A DNA stretch of 60,898 bases from an uncultured bacterium (GTDB taxonomy: Bacteria; Bacillota; Clostridia; Oscillospirales; Oscillospiraceae), in contig CAMNQF010000015.1 of the NCBI GenBank assembly GCA_946548895.1, forward strand, positions 1-60,898, in the 5' to 3' direction. Each line of letters starts with the position of its first letter. The stretch's first letter is position 1. The position numbers and the translations under genes were made by a program. The notes beneath the pieces are model-generated. The model ran no database searches. It saw nothing but the letters and a program-made list of their open reading frames with translations, and was not told the origin of the DNA. This document shows, in pieces, positions 9,007 to 17,479 of the stretch.

Positions 9007-9633
9007 ATGTCGATTAAGAATTACGACGAGCTGAACTCCCTGGAGCTGGACACCCTCCGGGAAATCGGCAGCGTCGGCACCGGCAACGCCGCCACCGCCC
9101 TGTCCCAGATGCTGGGCAGGCAGGTGCGCATCACGCTGCCCGAGGTGCGCATTATGGGCTACAACGAGGCCATTGAGTGGATCGGCGGCCCGGAGGAGAT
9201 CACCGCCGGCGTGCTGGTGAAACTCAGCGGCCATGTCAACGGCATCATGCTGTCGGTACAGCCGCTGGAATTTGTCAATATCGTGCTGGAGAGCATGATG
9301 GGGAAGACGGTGGGCAGCTACGACCAACTGACGGAGATGGAGCACTCCGCCCTGGTGGAGGTGGGCAACATCATGATTTCCACCTTCATCAACGCCCTGA
9401 GCGGCCTGGCCGGCATGGATGTGAACCTGACGGTGCCCGCCTTCACCGTGGATATGCAGGGCGCTATTCTGGCGGTGCCTATGGCGGAGTACGGCGGGCA
9501 GTCCGACTACATCATGACCATCGGAGGCAACTTTGTGAGCGAGAACAAGCAGGTTCCCTGCCGCCTGCTGATGTCGCCGGACCTGAGGTCCTTAAATGCC
9601 CTTTTACGGAAGCTGGGCGTAAGCGATGGCTGA
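9007..9633 (+). CDS. cheC: CheC CheY-P phosphatase
   Basis: A 208-aa CheC-family protein that dephosphorylates CheY-P and binds CheD for adaptation. The family has two pseudo-symmetric active sites with an E-x2-N motif. The second (LVEVGNIMISTFINALSGL) has Glu and Asn. The first reads REIGSVGTGNAATALSQML, with Ser where Asn is expected, so it may be weak or inactive. GAGGAGGGAATTG precedes the ATG. Its 3' end overlaps cheD by 8 bp, which fits a CheC-CheD complex made in balance. Confidence 0.95.
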   Translation: MSIKNYDELNSLELDTLREIGSVGTGNAATALSQMLGRQVRITLPEVRIMGYNEAIEWIGGPEEITAGVLVKLSGHVNGIMLSVQPLEFVNIVLESMMGKTVGSYDQLTEMEHSALVEVGNIMISTFINALSGLAGMDVNLTVPAFTVDMQGAILAVPMAEYGGQSDYIMTIGGNFVSENKQVPCRLLMSPDLRSLNALLRKLGVSDG

Positions 9634-10105
9634 CAAGATCACGATCGGTATTGCGGACATGAAGATGGCCAAAGGGGAGGGAATGTTGGTCACATACGCG
9701 CTGGGGTCCTGCATCGGCATCTGCCTGCACGACCCGTCCCTGAAGCTTGGGGCCCTGGTGCACATCATGCTGCCGCTGAATATGGAGACGGGACGGAAAA
9801 ACCCGATGAAATATGCCGATACCGGGATCAAGGAGACCTTGAAGCAGATGGAGGCCAAGGGCGCCAGCCGCTCCAGGATCACCGCCAAAATTGCCGGCGG
9901 GGCCATGATGTTCAAGGATGGAAGCGGCTCGCTGGGCAATATCGGCCAGAGAAATATTGAGAGCGTGAAGCTGAACCTGAAAAAGGAGGGCGTCCGCCTG
10001 CTGAAGGAGGACGTGGGCGGCACTGTGGCCCGCACCCTGCTCTTTGATGTGAACAGCGGCCTGGCCTGTATACGCAGCTATGGCCGGCAGGAACTTATCA
10101 TTTGA
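9626..10105 (+). CDS. cheD: CheD receptor glutamine deamidase
   Basis: A 159-aa CheD protein that deamidates glutamines on chemoreceptors and is controlled by CheC. The catalytic Cys lies in LGSCIGICLHD and the catalytic His in GALVHIMLP. The conserved AKIAGGAMMF and NIGQRNIE blocks follow. It overlaps cheC and is followed by cheV. Length and active-site layout are normal for the family. Confidence 0.95.
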   Translation: MADKITIGIADMKMAKGEGMLVTYALGSCIGICLHDPSLKLGALVHIMLPLNMETGRKNPMKYADTGIKETLKQMEAKGASRSRITAKIAGGAMMFKDGSGSLGNIGQRNIESVKLNLKKEGVRLLKEDVGGTVARTLLFDVNSGLACIRSYGRQELII

Positions 10106-10135
10106 CACCGCGACAGCGGAGAGGGAGTGTTGGCA

Positions 10136-11068
10136 ATGATGGAAGATAATAAACAGGGCATCCTGCTGGAATCCGGCACCAATGAGATTGAGATCATGAA
10201 GTTCACCATCGGCGGAAACCTGTACGGCATCAACGTGGCCAAGGTGCGGGAGATTATGATCTCCGCGCCGGTAAAGCCCATGCCCATGGCCCACCCGTCG
10301 GTGGAGGGCATTTTCAAACCCCGGGACACGGTGCTCACCGTGGTGGACCTGCCCAAGTACCTGGGCGTGGAGAGCCCTAAGGACCCCAAGGACATCTTCA
10401 TCATCACCAACTTCAACAAGATGTTCATCGCCTTCCGGGTCCACGCCGTGGACCGCATCAGCCGCATCTCCTGGACGGACATCCAGAAGCCGGACAAGAC
10501 CGTTTCCGGCGGGGCGGAGGGCGTGGCCACCGGCATCGCCCAGTGCGACGGCGAACTGGTCACCATCCTGGATTTTGAGCGCATTGTGGCTGAGATCGCC
10601 CCGGAGACCTCCATCCAGATGTCTGAGGTGGAGCAGCTGGGCCCCCGGGACCGCAACGACAAGCCCATCTGGGTGGCGGAGGACTCTATCCTGTTGAGCA
10701 AGATGATTGAGGATTCCCTGCGCAAGGCCAACTATGTGAACCTGCATATGTTCTCCAACGGCCTGGAGCTGTGGGAGGCCCTGGCTTCCCTGCCCCAGGA
10801 GGGCGATGTGTTCCGGGACGTGGCCCTCATCATCACCGACATTGAGATGCCGCAGATGGACGGCCACCGGCTGACCAAGCTGGTGAAGGAAAATAACCGG
10901 CTGAAGCAGATTCCCCTCATCATTTTCTCCTCCCTCATCAGCGAGGAGATGCGGCGCAAGGGCAGGGACTTGGGCGCCGACGAACAGCTCACCAAGCCGG
11001 AGATTGGCCACCTGGTGGACGTGATGGACCGCCTGCTGGCGCGCCAGGATCGGCAGGCCAGGGGCTGA
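10136..11068 (+). CDS. cheV: CheV chemotaxis coupling protein (CheW-receiver fusion)
   Basis: A 310-aa protein with an N-terminal CheW-like domain (about residues 15-160: IMKFTIGGNLYGINVAKVRE) and a C-terminal receiver domain with phospho-acceptor Asp in LIITDIEMPQMDG. It couples receptors to CheA, and phosphorylation of the receiver gives adaptation. The ATG at 10136 is preferred because GAGGGAG sits 8 bases upstream; a GTG at 10127 in the same frame overlaps that site. It comes last in the cheC-cheD-cheV run. Confidence 0.93.
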   Translation: MMEDNKQGILLESGTNEIEIMKFTIGGNLYGINVAKVREIMISAPVKPMPMAHPSVEGIFKPRDTVLTVVDLPKYLGVESPKDPKDIFIITNFNKMFIAFRVHAVDRISRISWTDIQKPDKTVSGGAEGVATGIAQCDGELVTILDFERIVAEIAPETSIQMSEVEQLGPRDRNDKPIWVAEDSILLSKMIEDSLRKANYVNLHMFSNGLELWEALASLPQEGDVFRDVALIITDIEMPQMDGHRLTKLVKENNRLKQIPLIIFSSLISEEMRRKGRDLGADEQLTKPEIGHLVDVMDRLLARQDRQARG

Positions 11069-11140
11069 CAGAACCGGGCGGCCCGCGGGCGCGATTGTGC
11101 GCCGCCCGTAAGACAGGATTTAGTAGGAGGCGCTTAGCTT

Positions 11141-12433
11141 ATGAGCGGCAAGTATATCGTGCGGCAGCCCATCCGGGACGCTGCTGGCAACACCATCGGG
11201 CATGAGATTCTTTACTACGGGGCCAACCAGGCTTTCAGCAGCGATAGCTCCACTTCCAGCGCGGAATTTGCCGCCGCCAACACCATTTATAGCTTTCTCA
11301 CGGAGAACAGCCCCAAGGTGTTGAAGGGGACGCTGAACTTCATGACCTTCACCACCATGCTGCTGATGAAAAAGACTCCCCGGCTTTTTGACAAAAGCGA
11401 CCTGGTCATCCAGATTGATGACGCCGTCATCATTCACCCCCTGTCCATGCACCTGGTGCGGCAGTATGCCAAGGAGGGCTATCGCGTGGCGGTGAACGAC
11501 TTCCAGTTTACGCCCCGGTATCTGGCTCTGCTGGACGACATCCACTTTATCAAAATCAACGCCAAGACCGCCACTGAAGTTACCATCCGCAATACGGTGG
11601 AGATTGCCCACAGCATGAATATCAAGTGCATCGTCACCAACATCGACGAGGAAAAGCTCTACCAGCGGGCGGTGGCCCTGGGCGCGGACGCCATGGAGGG
11701 CACCTATGTGGCCGATAAGCTGACCACCAAGGCCCACAGCAGCGCCTACATCCAGAGCAATTTCTTTCAGCTGATGGTGGCCGTCACCCGGGACGAGCCT
11801 AACGTGGAGGAGATTGAGCAGATGATCGCCGCCGACGCCAGCCTGTCCTACGGCCTGCTCAAGATGGTCAACTCCGCCTACTTTGCCCTTCGTTACCGGG
11901 CCACCACCATCCGTCAGGCCATCATGACCCTGGGTCTGGGCCAGCTGAAGCAGTGGATCTACCTGCTCAGTGCCAGCAACGCGGAGAACGAAGTGGACGC
12001 CGGTTCGGAGGAGTTCTTGAAGCGCTCCTTCATGCGGGCCAACTTTTGCAGCGAGCTGATGAACTATGCCAAGAATATGCCCATCTCCAAGGCGGAAGCC
12101 TACCTGATGGGAATGTTCTCCACCCTGAATTACCTCATCGACGCCCCCCTGGAGGATATCCTGGAGGAGGTGCCGGTGGCCGACGAGATCAAGGCCGCCC
12201 TGCTGCGCCATGAGGGGCGCTGCGGGAAGCTGTACGACCTGGTCCTGAGCTATGAGTCCGCCGACTGGGAAAAGATCACCGTGCTGGCCGAAGAGCTGAA
12301 GATTCCCGACAATATGATTACCAGCGTCTATTTCATCTGCATGGAAAACGTGAACACCCTTTGGGAGCAGCTCACCAACCCCTATCCCCATCAGATGCCC
12401 GCTCCCGAGGGGGGAGAGGTCCCCGCGCAGTGA
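11141..12433 (+). CDS. EAL-like/HDOD domain signalling protein, EAL part probably inactive
   Basis: A 430-aa protein resembling the YuxH-type family: an N-terminal EAL-like domain (about 1-200) followed by an HDOD domain (about 200-395; block EQMIAADASLSYGLLKMVNS). The EAL signature is degraded: GHEILYYG stands where E-A-L-x-R is expected, and VNDFQFTP where active enzymes have DDFGxGxSSL. A c-di-GMP phosphodiesterase activity is therefore unlikely and a binding or scaffold role more likely. GTAGGAGG precedes the ATG. It closes the first motility operon and a strong terminator follows. HDOD proteins of this type often sit with chemotaxis genes; the function here is unknown. Confidence 0.85.
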   Translation: MSGKYIVRQPIRDAAGNTIGHEILYYGANQAFSSDSSTSSAEFAAANTIYSFLTENSPKVLKGTLNFMTFTTMLLMKKTPRLFDKSDLVIQIDDAVIIHPLSMHLVRQYAKEGYRVAVNDFQFTPRYLALLDDIHFIKINAKTATEVTIRNTVEIAHSMNIKCIVTNIDEEKLYQRAVALGADAMEGTYVADKLTTKAHSSAYIQSNFFQLMVAVTRDEPNVEEIEQMIAADASLSYGLLKMVNSAYFALRYRATTIRQAIMTLGLGQLKQWIYLLSASNAENEVDAGSEEFLKRSFMRANFCSELMNYAKNMPISKAEAYLMGMFSTLNYLIDAPLEDILEEVPVADEIKAALLRHEGRCGKLYDLVLSYESADWEKITVLAEELKIPDNMITSVYFICMENVNTLWEQLTNPYPHQMPAPEGGEVPAQ

Positions 12434-12451
12434 GCCGGATCAAAAAGGTAA

Positions 12452-12488
12452 AAAATCTCTGGCGGAGCTGGGCTCCGCCAGAGATTTT
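12452..12488. terminator. Bidirectional terminator between the EAL/HDOD gene and the comFB-like gene
   Basis: A perfect 17-bp stem (12452-12468 with 12472-12488) with a 3-base loop. It has an A-run on one side and TTTT on the other, so it can serve both converging genes. Confidence 0.9.
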
Positions 12489-12502
12489 ACGTTTTCCACC
12501 GG

Positions 12503-13153
12503 TTAACGGGCGTGATGGGGGCGTTCCATCACCAGCTTGCAGGCCTGGAGAAGCTGGGCGGTGATGTCGCTGTTAAATTTGCCCTCATACACTGTCAGGC
12601 GGGGCACCCGATCATTGGGTTCCAGCACCACATACTTGGGGGGCAGGTGGTTCAAGGTGATGGCCTTTACGTCCTCCATGCACCGCTTGCAGGAGCACAG
12701 GCCGAACATTTTCACATATTTGGGGGCCTTTTCCTCCACCAGCACCTGCATCACGTTGATGTAGCCCGGGTTATCCGGCTCCAGGAAGAGATGCTCCTCC
12801 TGCCCGGGGACAGGCTGCTGGGCGGGGGCGGGCTCCTGGGAAACGGGAACGGGCTCCGGCTGGACGGCGGGGGCGGGCTCCCGGGAAACAGGAGCCGCCT
12901 GCCGGACGGGCTCCGGCGCCGGGGCGGCGGGCGCGGCTTGGGCAGGCGCGGCCTGGGCGCCCAGCTCTCCCTCCAGGGCGTCCTCCAGGGCGTTGCGGAT
13001 CTGGACCGACGCGGCGGCGTCCGGCGCCATGGAAGTGACGATGGGCGGAACGGGGGCGGCGGGGGCCGGGGCGGCGGCTTCGTCAACGGGGTCCGCTTTC
13101 TTGCTCAACAGGTTCATGACCCGCGCAGTCTTACTGGTTTTGTCCTTTGCCAT
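12503..13153 (-). CDS. ComFB-domain protein with long Ala/Pro/Gln linker
   Basis: A 216-aa protein. Residues 1-20 are basic, about 20-125 are a low-complexity Ala/Pro/Glu/Gln/Val linker, and the last 90 match the ComFB family: VMQVLVEEKAPKYVK, then the cysteine cluster LCSCKRCMEDVKAITLNHLP and PPKYVV. ComFB proteins have been reported as cyclic-dinucleotide receptors; binding here is inferred from family only. The gene starts 17 bp after the ParA-like gene on the same strand, so the two form an operon. The basic start and flexible linker suggest that the ComFB head is tethered to a partner, perhaps the ParA-like ATPase. Confidence 0.75.
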   Translation of the reverse strand: MAKDKTSKTARVMNLLSKKADPVDEAAAPAPAAPVPPIVTSMAPDAAASVQIRNALEDALEGELGAQAAPAQAAPAAPAPEPVRQAAPVSREPAPAVQPEPVPVSQEPAPAQQPVPGQEEHLFLEPDNPGYINVMQVLVEEKAPKYVKMFGLCSCKRCMEDVKAITLNHLPPKYVVLEPNDRVPRLTVYEGKFNSDITAQLLQACKLVMERPHHAR

Positions 13154-13170
13154 GATGCGATACTCCTTAC

Positions 13171-13983
13171 TCAGTTAAAAAATTTAGAGATATACTTCTG
13201 ACGGAAGGTCTGTTTGGGCCGGGGGAAGCGCTCCCCAGCCACCGCGTCCACGATCTCCTGGAAATCCTGGGCGGGACGGGAGTCGGGCTGGTAGGTGAGC
13301 ACGGTCTGCCCGTGGGCCGGGGCCATGGCCACGCCCACCCCCCGGTGGATCTTGGCCTGGAACACCCGGCTGCCCAGCTGCTCCGCCACGTCCTGAGCCA
13401 GTTCCAAGATGTCCTTGGAGAGGGTAAGCCGTCCGTTGTACTTGTTGATGAGGATGCCGATCACCTTCAAGTGGGGGTTGAAGCTGTCCCGCACGGTCTC
13501 AATGGTCTCCTGAAGCTGGGTGACACCCACCAGGCTGAGTACCTCCGCCTCCATGGGGACGATGAGCCCGCTGGAGGCCACGTAGGCATTGACCGTGAGG
13601 ATGTTCAAGGCCGGCGGCGTGTCGATGATGACGAAGTCGTACCGGGAGCGCACAGCGGACAGCTGCTGGTCCAGCATAAATTCCCGGCGGGGGACGGTGA
13701 ACTCCACCTCGGCGGCTGACAGCATGATATCCGAGGGGAGCACGTCGCCGTATTCGGTGGACTGGATGGCGTCCTCAATGGTGCAGGTCCCCTTCAGCAC
13801 ATCGTAGACCGTGCTGCCCGAACCGATGTCCAGCCCCAGGTTAAAGCCCAGGTTGCCCTGGGGGTCCAGATCCACCCCCAGCACTCTGGCCCCGCGCTGG
13901 CTCAGGCCGCATACCAGGGCGGCGGCGGTGGTGGTTTTGCCTACGCCCCCTTTTTGGTTGGTGACGGTGATGATTTGAGTCAA
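13171..13983 (-). CDS. ParA/Soj-like partitioning ATPase (TTG start)
   Basis: A 270-aa deviant-Walker ATPase. The N-terminus reads TQIITVTNQKGGVGKTTTAA, with the signature Lys of ParA/MinD proteins. Further motifs are GVDLDPQGNLG (Walker A' region) and FVIIDTPPALNILTVNA (Walker B). The NQKGG form and DPQGN point to ParA/Soj rather than FlhG/MinD. The TTG at 13983 is chosen because GGGAGG lies 8-10 bases upstream; the longer GTG frame would place that site inside the coding region. No ParB or DNA segregation gene lies nearby. It is divergent from fliD and heads an operon with a ComFB-domain gene, so it may position flagella or chemotaxis arrays rather than DNA. Confidence 0.85.
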   Translation of the reverse strand: MTQIITVTNQKGGVGKTTTAAALVCGLSQRGARVLGVDLDPQGNLGFNLGLDIGSGSTVYDVLKGTCTIEDAIQSTEYGDVLPSDIMLSAAEVEFTVPRREFMLDQQLSAVRSRYDFVIIDTPPALNILTVNAYVASSGLIVPMEAEVLSLVGVTQLQETIETVRDSFNPHLKVIGILINKYNGRLTLSKDILELAQDVAEQLGSRVFQAKIHRGVGVAMAPAHGQTVLTYQPDSRPAQDFQEIVDAVAGERFPRPKQTFRQKYISKFFN

Positions 13984-14024
13984 GGAACATTCCCTCCCTT
14001 TCACAAAAACTTGGGGAAAAGTCT

Positions 14025-14051
14025 TAAGTTTAATATACTACAGGTCGATAA
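14025..14051 (+). promoter_or_regulatory. SigD (sigma-28) promoter for fliD-fliS
   Basis: TAAG at 14025-14028, a 15-base spacer, then GTCGATAA at 14044-14051. This matches the SigD consensus TAAA-N15-GCCGATAW with one mismatch in each box. It lies about 115 bp upstream of the fliD start in the parA-fliD intergenic region. Confidence 0.75.
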
Positions 14052-14167
14052 AAAAGAACAGAGGTACAGCGAAAAAAACTGTAAAAAAATTTGAGAAAAT
14101 TTTTCGCCAAATAAGCTTGGGACGGGGCATTCCGCCCATAACCCGGTTTAGAAAGGAGCGGTCCGGC

Positions 14168-17017
14168 ATGGCGTCTATTACCAGTTTGAGCAATAGCAGC
14201 TATAGCACCAGCAGCATCTATGGCAACCGAAACGTACTCAGCGGTCTGGCCAGCGGCATGGATACCGAGACCATGATCGAAAACGCGGTATCCGGCATCA
14301 AACTGAAGATTCAGAACCTGGTCAAGAAGCGCACCAAGATTGAGTGGCAGCAGGAGGCCTACCGCAGCATCATCGACAAGGCGGTGAACTTCAACAACAA
14401 GTACACCTCCTATTCCTCCAAGACCAACCTGCTCAGCAACAGCTTCTTCAGCAACGCGGTGAACACCGCCACCAAAGGCACCTTCGCCGATAAAATTACC
14501 GCCAGCGGCAAGACCTCCAGCGACGTCAAGATCAACGCGGTGAAGCAGCTGGCCTCCGCCGCCTCCTATACCGTATCCGGCATGAATACCGCCCTGAGCG
14601 GGTCCAGCAGCGGCGTCCAGGCCGGCAAGGGCTTTGACATCGAGGGGACTACCCCGGTGAGCACCGTGGCCGGCTCGCTGTCTTTCCAGTACGGCGGCAC
14701 CAACGGCACCGTCTTTGACATCAAGTTCGGCGAACTGGAGAACGTCAACGACGTCAAGGTGTATAACGCGGACGGGACGGAAAAGACCGACGCCACCAAC
14801 GCCGAGAAGCTGGCCCAGGCCATCAACAACAAATTGAGCGAGATCAGCTATACCTACACAAAAAACGGCGTGCGGGAGACCACCACCGCCGACAAAGTGG
14901 TCAAGGTGACAGCGGACCCCGTTGTCGGCAGCATCTCCCTCTCCGACGGCCTGAATGAGGGCAACAAGGTCAATGTCTGCTTTGTCTCCGGCGATATTGA
15001 GGACAACTTGGGCATCAAGAAAGGCGACACGTCGATCCGGGCGTACCAGGCCCTGACCAAGGATGTCAACACCAGGGATTATCTGGCCGACAAGGAATTG
15101 GGCATCACCTTCAATGGCGTCACCAAAAAGATCAGTTTGGCCGAAGCGGTCGAGAAGTCCAAGATCACCTATGACGACCCCGCCGGCACGGACGCCAACC
15201 AGAAGTTTATCCAGGCGCTGCAAGGCGAACTGGACGACGCTTTCGGCGCGGGCAAGATCAAGGCTTCCTACGAGGACGGCAAGCTGGCTTTCGCGCCGCA
15301 GGGCGAAGGCGATACCCTGAGCGTGGGCGGCTCCACCGTGAAGGCCATGGGCTTTGAGGATGGGGACAGCAACTACATCAACGCCAGCAAGAAGCTGTCC
15401 GACCTGGTGGGCGAGGGCTTCTTTAAGAAAGAGAACCGGCTGATGGGCACCTTCGACGAGGGCGCCAAGCCCACGTTGAGCAAAAACGGCACTTATTACG
15501 TGGACAGCAAGGGCAACAAGGTGGACAAGGATGGCTACCGCCTCAGCAACGACGACAAATACCTCTACGATTTCCAGGTGAACGACGCACACATCAACAT
15601 CACCGAGGACACTACCCTGGAGAGCCTGATGAACTCCATTAACTCCAATCCCGACGCGGGGGTGAAGGTGAGCTACTCCAAGCTGACCAACGAGTTTAAG
15701 TTTACCGCCACCGAGACCGGGGCCAACAGCAAAATTGAGCTGGGCGGGCTGGCCAAGGATATGTTTGCCGCGCATGGCCGCAGCGCCGGCGACAAGTTCT
15801 CCGAGATGTATGACATTTCGCTGGGAAGCAAGCTGGGCTTTGAAATCGAAGGCGCCGGCACTTACAACTACCGCAATACTTTTGACGAGAACAGCACGGT
15901 ACAGGACGTTGTCGACAGTCTGAACGGATCGCTGAACAGAAACCACAACATGACCGCTTCTTTTGATGAACTCTCGGGCCAGATTATCATCACCGACGAT
16001 GAGACCGGCAAGACGGTGAATTTCAAAATGCTGGACGAAAACGGCAACAAATACAAAGAACATAACTTTGGCGCCTCCCATACCACCGGCCAGGATACCA
16101 TTATGGACGTGGAGATCAACGGAAAGCGGTTCGAGAACCTGACCCGCGCCAGCAACAGCTTCGACATCGACGGAATGACCATCAACGTGAAGGGCGAGTT
16201 CAACAAGGACGGCAAGGTGGACGCCGACGGCACCGTGCGGGACGCGGAGGGCAACGTTGTGGACCCCATTACCTTCGAGACCACCACCGACAGCGACAAG
16301 CTTGTGGACACCATCCGGGAGTTCGTGGACGACTATAACGCCATGATTACCGAGATCAAGAGCGCTTACTCCACCATGCCCGCCCAGAAGAACAAGAATG
16401 AGCGCTACGAGCCCCTTACCGCCGAGCAGGAAGAGCAGTACACCGAGAGTGAGCTGAAGGCCTACAACGAGAAGGCCAAGCAGGGCATTCTGTTTGGCGA
16501 TACCAACTTGTCCGGTATGTACGGCAAACTGCTCAACGCCATCAGCCCCGGCGGCACTGACGGGCAGACCCTGCGGGAGATCGGCATCAACACCAGCTAC
16601 AGCGACGGCCTGACCACCCTGAGCCTGGACGAGGATAAGCTGCGCAGCGCCCTGGAGAGCGACCCGGACAAGGTGCGCACCGCCTTTACCAAGACCAAGG
16701 AGGGCGGCGCGTCCTCCGACGGCCTGATGCAGACCATGCAGAACACCTTGAACGCCTATGTTAAGACCACCGGCGAACCCAAGGGCGTACTGATTACCCG
16801 GGCGGGCTCCGTGAAAGCCCCCACCTCTCTGAACAGCAACAGCCTGAAGAGCCAGATCGACAGCATCGACAACCAGATCGACCGCTGGCAGGACAAGATG
16901 GCTGACCAGATTGACCGCTATACCACCCAGTTCAGCCGCCTGGAGCAGCTGATCGCCGAGATGAACTCCCAGGCCTCCGCCATGGCCGGCCTGATGGGCG
17001 GGCAGAGCGGCTATTAA
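14168..17017 (+). CDS. fliD: FliD filament cap protein, unusually long
   Basis: Cap of the flagellar filament that folds exported flagellin at the tip. The N-terminal D0 block LSGLASGMDTETMIENAVSG and the C-terminal LNSNSLKSQIDSIDNQIDRW with YTTQFSRLEQLIAEMNSQAS are characteristic. At 949 aa it is about twice the size of Bacillus FliD (about 500 aa); the extra length lies in the surface-exposed middle, which contains a hook-IN-like stretch (ITEDTTLESLMNSINSN). The ATG at 14168 follows GAAAGGAG; the frame is open further upstream (from 14117) but without a ribosome binding site. A SigD-type promoter lies upstream, and its chaperone gene fliS follows. Confidence 0.93.
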   Translation: MASITSLSNSSYSTSSIYGNRNVLSGLASGMDTETMIENAVSGIKLKIQNLVKKRTKIEWQQEAYRSIIDKAVNFNNKYTSYSSKTNLLSNSFFSNAVNTATKGTFADKITASGKTSSDVKINAVKQLASAASYTVSGMNTALSGSSSGVQAGKGFDIEGTTPVSTVAGSLSFQYGGTNGTVFDIKFGELENVNDVKVYNADGTEKTDATNAEKLAQAINNKLSEISYTYTKNGVRETTTADKVVKVTADPVVGSISLSDGLNEGNKVNVCFVSGDIEDNLGIKKGDTSIRAYQALTKDVNTRDYLADKELGITFNGVTKKISLAEAVEKSKITYDDPAGTDANQKFIQALQGELDDAFGAGKIKASYEDGKLAFAPQGEGDTLSVGGSTVKAMGFEDGDSNYINASKKLSDLVGEGFFKKENRLMGTFDEGAKPTLSKNGTYYVDSKGNKVDKDGYRLSNDDKYLYDFQVNDAHINITEDTTLESLMNSINSNPDAGVKVSYSKLTNEFKFTATETGANSKIELGGLAKDMFAAHGRSAGDKFSEMYDISLGSKLGFEIEGAGTYNYRNTFDENSTVQDVVDSLNGSLNRNHNMTASFDELSGQIIITDDETGKTVNFKMLDENGNKYKEHNFGASHTTGQDTIMDVEINGKRFENLTRASNSFDIDGMTINVKGEFNKDGKVDADGTVRDAEGNVVDPITFETTTDSDKLVDTIREFVDDYNAMITEIKSAYSTMPAQKNKNERYEPLTAEQEEQYTESELKAYNEKAKQGILFGDTNLSGMYGKLLNAISPGGTDGQTLREIGINTSYSDGLTTLSLDEDKLRSALESDPDKVRTAFTKTKEGGASSDGLMQTMQNTLNAYVKTTGEPKGVLITRAGSVKAPTSLNSNSLKSQIDSIDNQIDRWQDKMADQIDRYTTQFSRLEQLIAEMNSQASAMAGLMGGQSGY

Positions 17018-17047
17018 ACCCAAATACCGGGCGAGAAGGAGTCAAGA

Positions 17048-17470
17048 ATGGATTTCAAAGGCTACCAGGGATATCAGGGCTACAAGGAGCAGGGCATCAA
17101 TGACCTGTCCCCGGGGGAGCTGCTCCTCCTGCTGTACGATGAGCTGGTCAAGCGCCTGATCCGGGCCGACCTGGCCCTGGGGAAGGAGGATTACGTCCTG
17201 TTTGAGGCCAGTGTGGACCGAAGTTTGGAGATCATCCGCTATTTGGATGACACCCTGGATATGCAGTACCCCATCAGCCGGAACCTGAACCGCCTGTACG
17301 ACTATCTCAGCTTTGAGCTGAACCGGGTGAAGGCCGGCCGGAACAAGACCGAGCTGGACCGGGTTAAGGGCATGGCGGGGGAACTGCGGGATACCTTCCG
17401 CGAGGCACAGAAAAACGTCCGGCAGGAGGCAGCCGCCCAGGAGGCGGCGGGCGCCGGCACCCAGGGCTAG
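17048..17470 (+). CDS. fliS: FliS flagellin export chaperone
   Basis: A 140-aa four-helix chaperone that binds flagellin's C-terminus and prevents premature polymerisation. The N-terminus GYQGYKEQGINDLSPGELLL and LLLYDELVKRLIRADLAL correspond to the family pattern (Y-x-Q, S/TP-x-x-LI-x-x-LYDG). It lies 30 bp after fliD behind GAGAAGGAG. The last 20 residues are an Ala/Gln-rich tail. Confidence 0.93.
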   Translation: MDFKGYQGYQGYKEQGINDLSPGELLLLLYDELVKRLIRADLALGKEDYVLFEASVDRSLEIIRYLDDTLDMQYPISRNLNRLYDYLSFELNRVKAGRNKTELDRVKGMAGELRDTFREAQKNVRQEAAAQEAAGAGTQG

Positions 17471-17479
17471 GACAGCGCG

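Noticed and set aside
11711-11718. GCCGATAA inside the EAL/HDOD gene (and again at 14486-14493 inside fliD) as SigD promoters.
   Set aside because: They lie in coding sequence as common codons (Ala-Asp-Lys), lack a TAAA-like box 15 bases upstream and have no gene start nearby.
13171-13983. FlhG/MinD-type flagellar number regulator.
   Set aside because: The NQKGGVGKT and DPQGN motifs are those of ParA/Soj, there is no FlhG-type N-terminal DQAxxLR motif, and flhF is not adjacent.
13986-14167. c-di-GMP (GEMM) riboswitch in the parA-fliD gap or other motility intergenic regions.
   Set aside because: I looked for the GEMM core (GGGCAAACC and GCGCAAAGC-like sequence) and did not find it; the gap is AT-rich with only the SigD-type promoter.
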